From: Trissonchulus latispiculum
Lineage: Eukaryota; Nematoda; Enoplea; Enoplida; Ironidae
DNA: 64,000 bases
Direction of reading: 5' to 3'
Assembly: GCA_030248195.1 (NCBI GenBank)
Contig: JASAND010030401.1
Location: 46,599-110,598 of the forward strand
Part shown: piece after piece, positions 59,220 to 64,000 of the stretch
Numbering within the stretch: position 1 is the stretch's first letter
Layout of the letters: each line of letters opens with the position of its first letter
Made by a program: the position numbers and the translations under genes
The notes under the pieces: model-generated
Seen by the model: the letters and a program-made list of their open reading frames with translations, nothing else
Database searches by the model: none
Told to the model about the DNA's origin: nothing

Positions 59220-60550
59220 TTTGCACTTTGTGTACTTTGTGTAAAGCAAGTTTACTAGGTGGCAACCCTATAGCTTGCATAGTAAACGCTCCACAATCGC
59301 TGGAAAAAATTTGGTTGTGTTTATGCAACAAGCAAAAGCTGTATGCAAAAGTTTTTGTGAAAGTTATGATGCTGTGACTGTGCATACAGTCTAGAGGCCT
59401 GCATTACGGCCCGCGGCCCGGGCCGGGCCGCGGGCCGAAACTCACGGGCCGGGCCGGGCCGCGGGCCGACAGTCCGGCCCGCCATCAGCTTTTGAAAGAT
59501 TTAACTATAAAATAGTAATTCATATTTTAGCTTAAAATGTTTTGTGTTTCCGTAATATGTTTCGTTCGAACTAACACTGATTTCTCGCAGTAACGTTAGC
59601 ATTTTATTTTCATGAATAATACATGTATTTATCGTCACATCCTTAATGTTAAATCCTGTATTAAGAGAAAGGCTACGCAGACTAGCAATATTGAGATTGT
59701 GGTTATCATATCTCTGACGGTTGTGTTATTTTGTTTGTCGTTCTGGCTTTCTTAACTTTACTAAAAGATTTGATCGCATAATTGAATTATTTGCAGGGAT
59801 TAAAGTGGTCAACAAAGTGAGCTCTTTGATGCTTAGGAATGACTTGGTTGAACATTAAAGTTTTTAGGTAGCTCTAGCGTTGCCCACAATTTTTGCGAAG
59901 TCGAATAAAGTGTCTGAATATTAACAACATTAGGTAACAAGTTTTGGCCAGATATATATACTGCTGCACAAATCGTCTGAGAAAGAATATCACCGATAGA
60001 AAACGAACAGAGCTTTACTTCAACCGGTTCCTACCTGATTTGCATATTTCACTAAGAAAGCTCACATTTTCATGGAGCCTTAACTTCAACTTCTAGCGAT
60101 GTATGTATGCGCCGATATCAACAATAGCTGTATACATACATGTATTATATCATGGATCTTCATCTTGACCAAACCCCCTCCTATCTTCAGCATATGCTGT
60201 TTAACGTGTAGCGGAGAGACGTAGCTACACAGAATAATGTATAATAGCCGGCTACGCTGAGGCGTAGCCGGAAAAACTACAGTTTTTATGATAGCAGCGT
60301 ACGAGACAGCCGGTGGAAGATTATCATGCCACGGATAATTGGCCTCAACGAGACCTTTAAATGGACACTCTTATGTAGTTTAACTTTACGCCTTGCGTAG
60401 CAGAGGAAATGATGGATTATTTGATTTCTACAAACATGACAAGTTTTCAACGTCAAAATAAGAAAAACGGCTATATCTCACTACAGAGAAGTGCTAAAAT
60501 GTTGCTTCAAAAAGAGAAATGTAGAGCACAACGAGATCTTATGAAGGAGT
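59220..60550. repeat. Interspersed repeat, copy 2, interrupted by an insertion
   Basis: 59,220-59,390 and 60,270-60,550 match consecutive parts of copy 1 (18,400-18,745). The roughly 0.87 kb between is absent there. The insert starts with a GGCCC/GCGGGCC array (59,398-59,485) and then AT-rich noncoding DNA. Confidence 0.6.
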
Positions 60551-60596
60551 GTTAGACTCGGAGATCGCGGCGGACATAACATTAGACTTGGTTAGG

Positions 60597-60650
60597 GTGA
60601 CTGGTAACTGGTAGGTAACTGACTAGGTAACTGGTTTAGGGTGATGTGGA
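60597..60650. repeat. Minisatellite of GGTAACTGACTA-like units
   Basis: About four imperfect units of (A)CTGGTAGGTAACTG. Confidence 0.7.
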
Positions 60651-61440
60651 CAGGGTCAAGTAAGAAGATCGTCCAATTTGAAGAAGTACTCAAGTGGGAG
60701 TTTTCTGTAAGAAAAATCAAAGTTCAGTGGGAGAAAGTGTACGTTAAAAAAGCGATAATACTATAAACTCTAAATACAAGTGTAAGTTGTACTCTCATCT
60801 TGATCAATTAGCTAAGTGGGAGTATTGGAATAAAATGTAGCTAATCGATCATGGTGAGATCTCAACCTATACTTTGTCTTCATGATACGATGCATGCACG
60901 AATACTTGTTCTGCTATTAAAGCAATACTACCCATGCCTTCCAATCTCTAACAGGTTATGGGCCCAGCCCACGTATCTTCTGCATAACGTTTTGCGCAAA
61001 TGAAATATAATGGATGCCAGCCCATGTCTCTTGTGGAAACAAAGCTTTACTCAGTGGATAATAGACTTTGTGGTTGGTATATCTGCCCGATTATGGAATA
61101 TGGCCTACAAAAGCAGAGACATCTTTTGATTGACTAATTCGGGAGAATAGCTCGCCAAACTAATGACCTATTTGTGTCTGTCTTCTTTGATTAGACAAAG
61201 AGTGTCATAATGCCGCTAATGTACAGTGTCGCGATGACATTCATGCGTTGAGTTGCCGACAGCAACAAATTTTCCTGAAAGTTCTATATACACTGCTGTG
61301 CGCAGCTGACCACTGTTGCCGTTGCCTGTTGACCACCACCACCACCAAGAAAGTTACTTCCACAGTTTCCTAACATCCGTGGCAACTTATATTCACCGAT
61401 CACTAGACAAAGTGAGACACAATGTAAGTACTGCAAACGC
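60651..61440. other. No gene seen
   Basis: AT-rich; short (CCA)n at about 61,331. Nothing coding recognised. Confidence 0.5.
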
Positions 61441-61447
61441 TGATGAA

Positions 61448-62313
61448 TTTATTGGTCAATAAATATTGGCCCGATTTAAGCATAATAGCAAGAGTACATA
61501 ATGATAAGAGTGTGACAGCAAGCAGCCGTTTCCGTTTCCTCTCTACTTCACATAGTTGTAGTTGTAATTGTAGTCGTCACTGCTGCACACTGTATTTCCA
61601 CGACAGCTACAGTATGGATATTGGAAATCGTCGTTTCGTTCCACTTCGAACTGATACAAAGCCGCTATTCCCGAACACTTCTCGTCGCACTCGCACATTG
61701 TCTCTGCCCCCACTGAAATGAAAGCAGCAAACACGATCAGGCAACATGCTGTGAAGTTGAGTCTTGTTAATGCACAAGGGCTACGGTGTGCCAATAGCTC
61801 AATGGTTATGTGCTCATCTCTCCTGACTCTGTAGAGCAATGGAACTTTGGAACGGCCCTGGAAATCAGTTACAGAAAGGATATATACATACTGAACTGAC
61901 TAGGAGTAATGACACTAGCCTACATTTTCTGCTATCAGACAAAACCAATACTGTGCGCGCTATCGGCTGACCTCCCCTCAAGCAATTTGACTCCCCCACT
62001 GCTGAGAATTGTGTTTTTGAACTTGAGCGTGAAAGTGAATTTAGTGTAAGTGAAGTGTAAGTGTAATCTGAGCGGGGGCGACTGCCGATAGCACGCAGAG
62101 CATAGTTTTTGCAAGCACGCAGAGCATACAATAGTAGCAAAGAGTATGCTTAGTATGCTTAGTAAGTTTGTAATTAGTAATGTAATTCTGCTTTACAATG
62201 CCGAAGTTTCAGGTTTTAGTTTTTTTAAATTAAAGTTCCACTTACCTATTTTAATACATAGAACATACCATAGACATTGTAGGTGCCGAAATGGCAAGGA
62301 TGCATAGCAAGTC
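61448..62313 (-). CDS. Gene D: small Cys/Tyr-rich secreted protein (exons 2 and 3 only)
   Basis: Exon 2 is 62,313-62,269 (45 nt) after gtttttag. It encodes Gly-Leu-Ala, one Cys and two Tyr, donor G|GTATGT. Exon 3 is 61,712-61,543 after catttcag. It has 'MCECDEKC', 21 residues, 'CSCRGNTVC' and the tail 'DDYNYNYNYVK'. The poly(A) signal AATAAA is at 61,453-61,448. Phases are 1 throughout and the frames join. It is closest to gene C: both have 'YPYCSC' and share the residue before the first Cys. Exon 1 is not found up to 64,000; MITEs fill 62,350-63,671, so it may lie beyond the window. A CAAGAGTACATAAT repeat lies in the 3' UTR. Function unknown. Confidence 0.78.
61952..62100. repeat. Inverted repeat in intron 2 of gene D
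   Basis: 'gcgctatcggctgacctcccc' and 'gggggcgactgccgatagcacgc' are near inverses about 150 bp apart; MITE-like. Part of the terminus recurs at 26,015 (gcacgataacggctgacccc). Confidence 0.6.
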
Positions 62314-62349
62314 CTAAAAACATTGATTTTTTTAATTTATATTGATTCA

Positions 62350-62640
62350 TTGGGTCGATTCACAAAAAGTACTTAAACGGCTTAACTTAAACGAAGTGGT
62401 TTTTGTGAAACCAATTTCTACTTAAACTACTTAAACGACTTAAACGACTTAACTTAAGTCGTTTAAGTAGACCCGCTTTCACAAAAAACCAGCTACTTAA
62501 ACTTTAGGTAAAGTGGCGTTTCACAAATACAGGTCTACTTAAACTTTAAGCCGTTTAAGTAGAACTGCTTTCATAAAAACTTCTCAGTTTAAGTAGTTTA
62601 AGTAGACCGCTTAAATGCAGTTCAAAATCAGTCATTTTTA
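62350..62640. mobile_element. ACTTAAACG MITE
   Basis: Packed with ACTTAAAC/GTTTAAGT and 'tttcacaaaa/ttttgtgaaa' units in both orientations. Similar 'aacggcttaaacgaaaaag' resumes at 63,672, after the adjacent TTAAGGTGCTGG element. That suggests the latter inserted into it. Confidence 0.7.
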
Positions 62641-62661
62641 AGCCCCGTAGATTTACGGAGC

Positions 62662-63671
62662 TTAAGGTGCTGGTATCGCTTTGTGTAAATTTGACCTTAT
62701 AGGCTCTATTTCTTTATGAAAGTGGATGAAACGTTCCAAATGTACTATTTTGGTGCTCTTTAACATTCTGGGACCAGTCCCGTATTTTTAGGTTCAACGA
62801 TAAGAAATTCCTAGTTTTTGCCATTATTCTCTTAGTACATAGTCGATACACCGGATTGGTTGTTATGGCTGGAAAAAGGACTCGAAATTCAACATTTTTG
62901 CTCTTACAACCGTTGAGCTGCTTCCAGTGGTTAAGTCAGTATAAGCCAAAAACGATTTTTGGGGTCCAAAAATGGCGATTTTCGAGAAAATCAGTTTTTT
63001 GTAAATTACTGCCAAATCTTACGGACAATTTAAATCTATTTATACTCAATCGATAAGTCGTCCAATTGCACATTTTATCAATGCCTATTCACTGGAGTTC
63101 GTTCCTTATAAGCTAGAGATTTGGCCGAATAACGTCAAAATTGCGATTATTTTGTTTTGAACATCGATTTCTCAACCACTACCCAATGGATTTGCCTGAT
63201 TTTTGCCTGGATGAAAATTCGCCCTATTGCGGAGGGACATTTTTCTTGGTTTGAGCTAAAACGTCTCCAGTTGCGAGAAAACTGAACTCAAAGTTGCGAA
63301 ATTTCGTGCTGCCGCACATTTGCCTGATTTTCTGGAGTATTGAGACTTGTTGAGCCACATCCAAAAAAATGTCCCTCGGCACACATGTCCTTCATATCAT
63401 GGCAGACGAAGAAATTTTGGCCGCTTCTACAGTTTTGAGAAATCAATGTTCAAAAAGTTTTGGTCTAAATTCAGCCTGTCAGATGTCAGCATGTCAAAAA
63501 CTTTAGCTATTTCTTTGCTAATTTTGCTAGTTTCGTAGGCTCATATGAATGTACGAATCATAAGCTTTAAAACGATGTATAAAGCTCTTTCTAACTCCAA
63601 AAATTGCGAAGGTTATAGCGTTTCAAAAAATCATCACAAAAGCACTGCACAAAAGGATACCAGCACCTTAA
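62662..63671. mobile_element. TTAAGGTGCTGG element, copy 2 (about 1.0 kb)
   Basis: The terminal inverted repeat TTAAGGTGCTGGTATC lies at 62,662 and 63,656-63,671. Interior shares phrases with the copies at 56,947 and 13,106. No intact protein frame. Confidence 0.8.
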
Positions 63672-64000
63672 ACGGCTTAAACGAAAAAGTGTCCATTTTA
63701 AAAGCTTCATAACTTACGCAATTGTGGGAGTTGTAAAGCCATTTTTTACATCGTTCGAAAGCTCTCAACGAGTACTTTAATTCTACAATATCGTTGCAAG
63801 CGTAACTGTTTTATATAATCCGTTAATACTTCAAACACTAAATTTTTTGTCTAATTTTAGCTTGTATCAGCTTCTAAATGAAAAAGAAGCCTTCTAAATG
63901 AACAAAGCAAAGCTTTATTTGCTTAAACATGTTGTCCCATTTGAGAACCGGTTGTTTTTACACAATTAACAAGGTTTTGAGTCAATGGCAACACACTAGC

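Overview
The window is AT-rich nuclear DNA from an invertebrate animal. The evidence is spliced small genes, full-length BEL/Pao, Ty3/gypsy and non-LTR retrotransposons, a tRNA-derived SINE, many MITE-like and foldback elements, and long microsatellites. No ribosome-binding sites, operons or housekeeping genes are seen, and I cannot name the taxon from the sequence.

The main biological content is a dispersed family of four small secreted-protein genes, called A to D here. A (exons at 11,021-11,756) and B (23,245-24,608) are on the + strand. C (46,631-43,473) and D (62,313-61,543) are on the - strand. The shared plan is a 52-nt signal-peptide exon (seen in B and C), a tiny 42-54-nt exon starting with codons for Gly-Leu-Ala and holding one Cys, and a last exon with the spacing C-x-C-x3-C-x(21-25)-C-x-C-x5-C. 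Gene A deviates slightly at the first Cys pair. A, C and D end in a Tyr/Asn/Asp-rich tail; B ends in a basic tail. All introns are phase 1. A TCA(A/T)TAAA poly(A) signal follows each gene. I recognise no known family.

Left part (1-10.9 kb): a nested retrotransposon block. It holds a minus-strand non-LTR 3' fragment, then a decayed non-LTR element with a PHD-finger ORF1, endonuclease and reverse transcriptase. A complete BEL/Pao element with identical 246-bp LTRs and a 5-bp target duplication is inserted in its RT.

Middle (12-29 kb): mostly repeats around gene B, including a 3.9-kb foldback element, a hAT-like element full of GGCCC, and several MITEs.

29.2-39.4 kb: a decayed block of plus-strand open segments of unknown origin with a recurring zinc-knuckle-like/WRWD module, then a degenerate Ty3/gypsy element.

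Right part (39.8-64 kb): genes C and D among foldback elements (one inside intron 1 of gene C), MITEs, an internally deleted BEL copy split by a SINE with a 12-bp target duplication, and tandem repeats. The retroelements contribute transposition functions only; the four small genes are the only plausible host genes.
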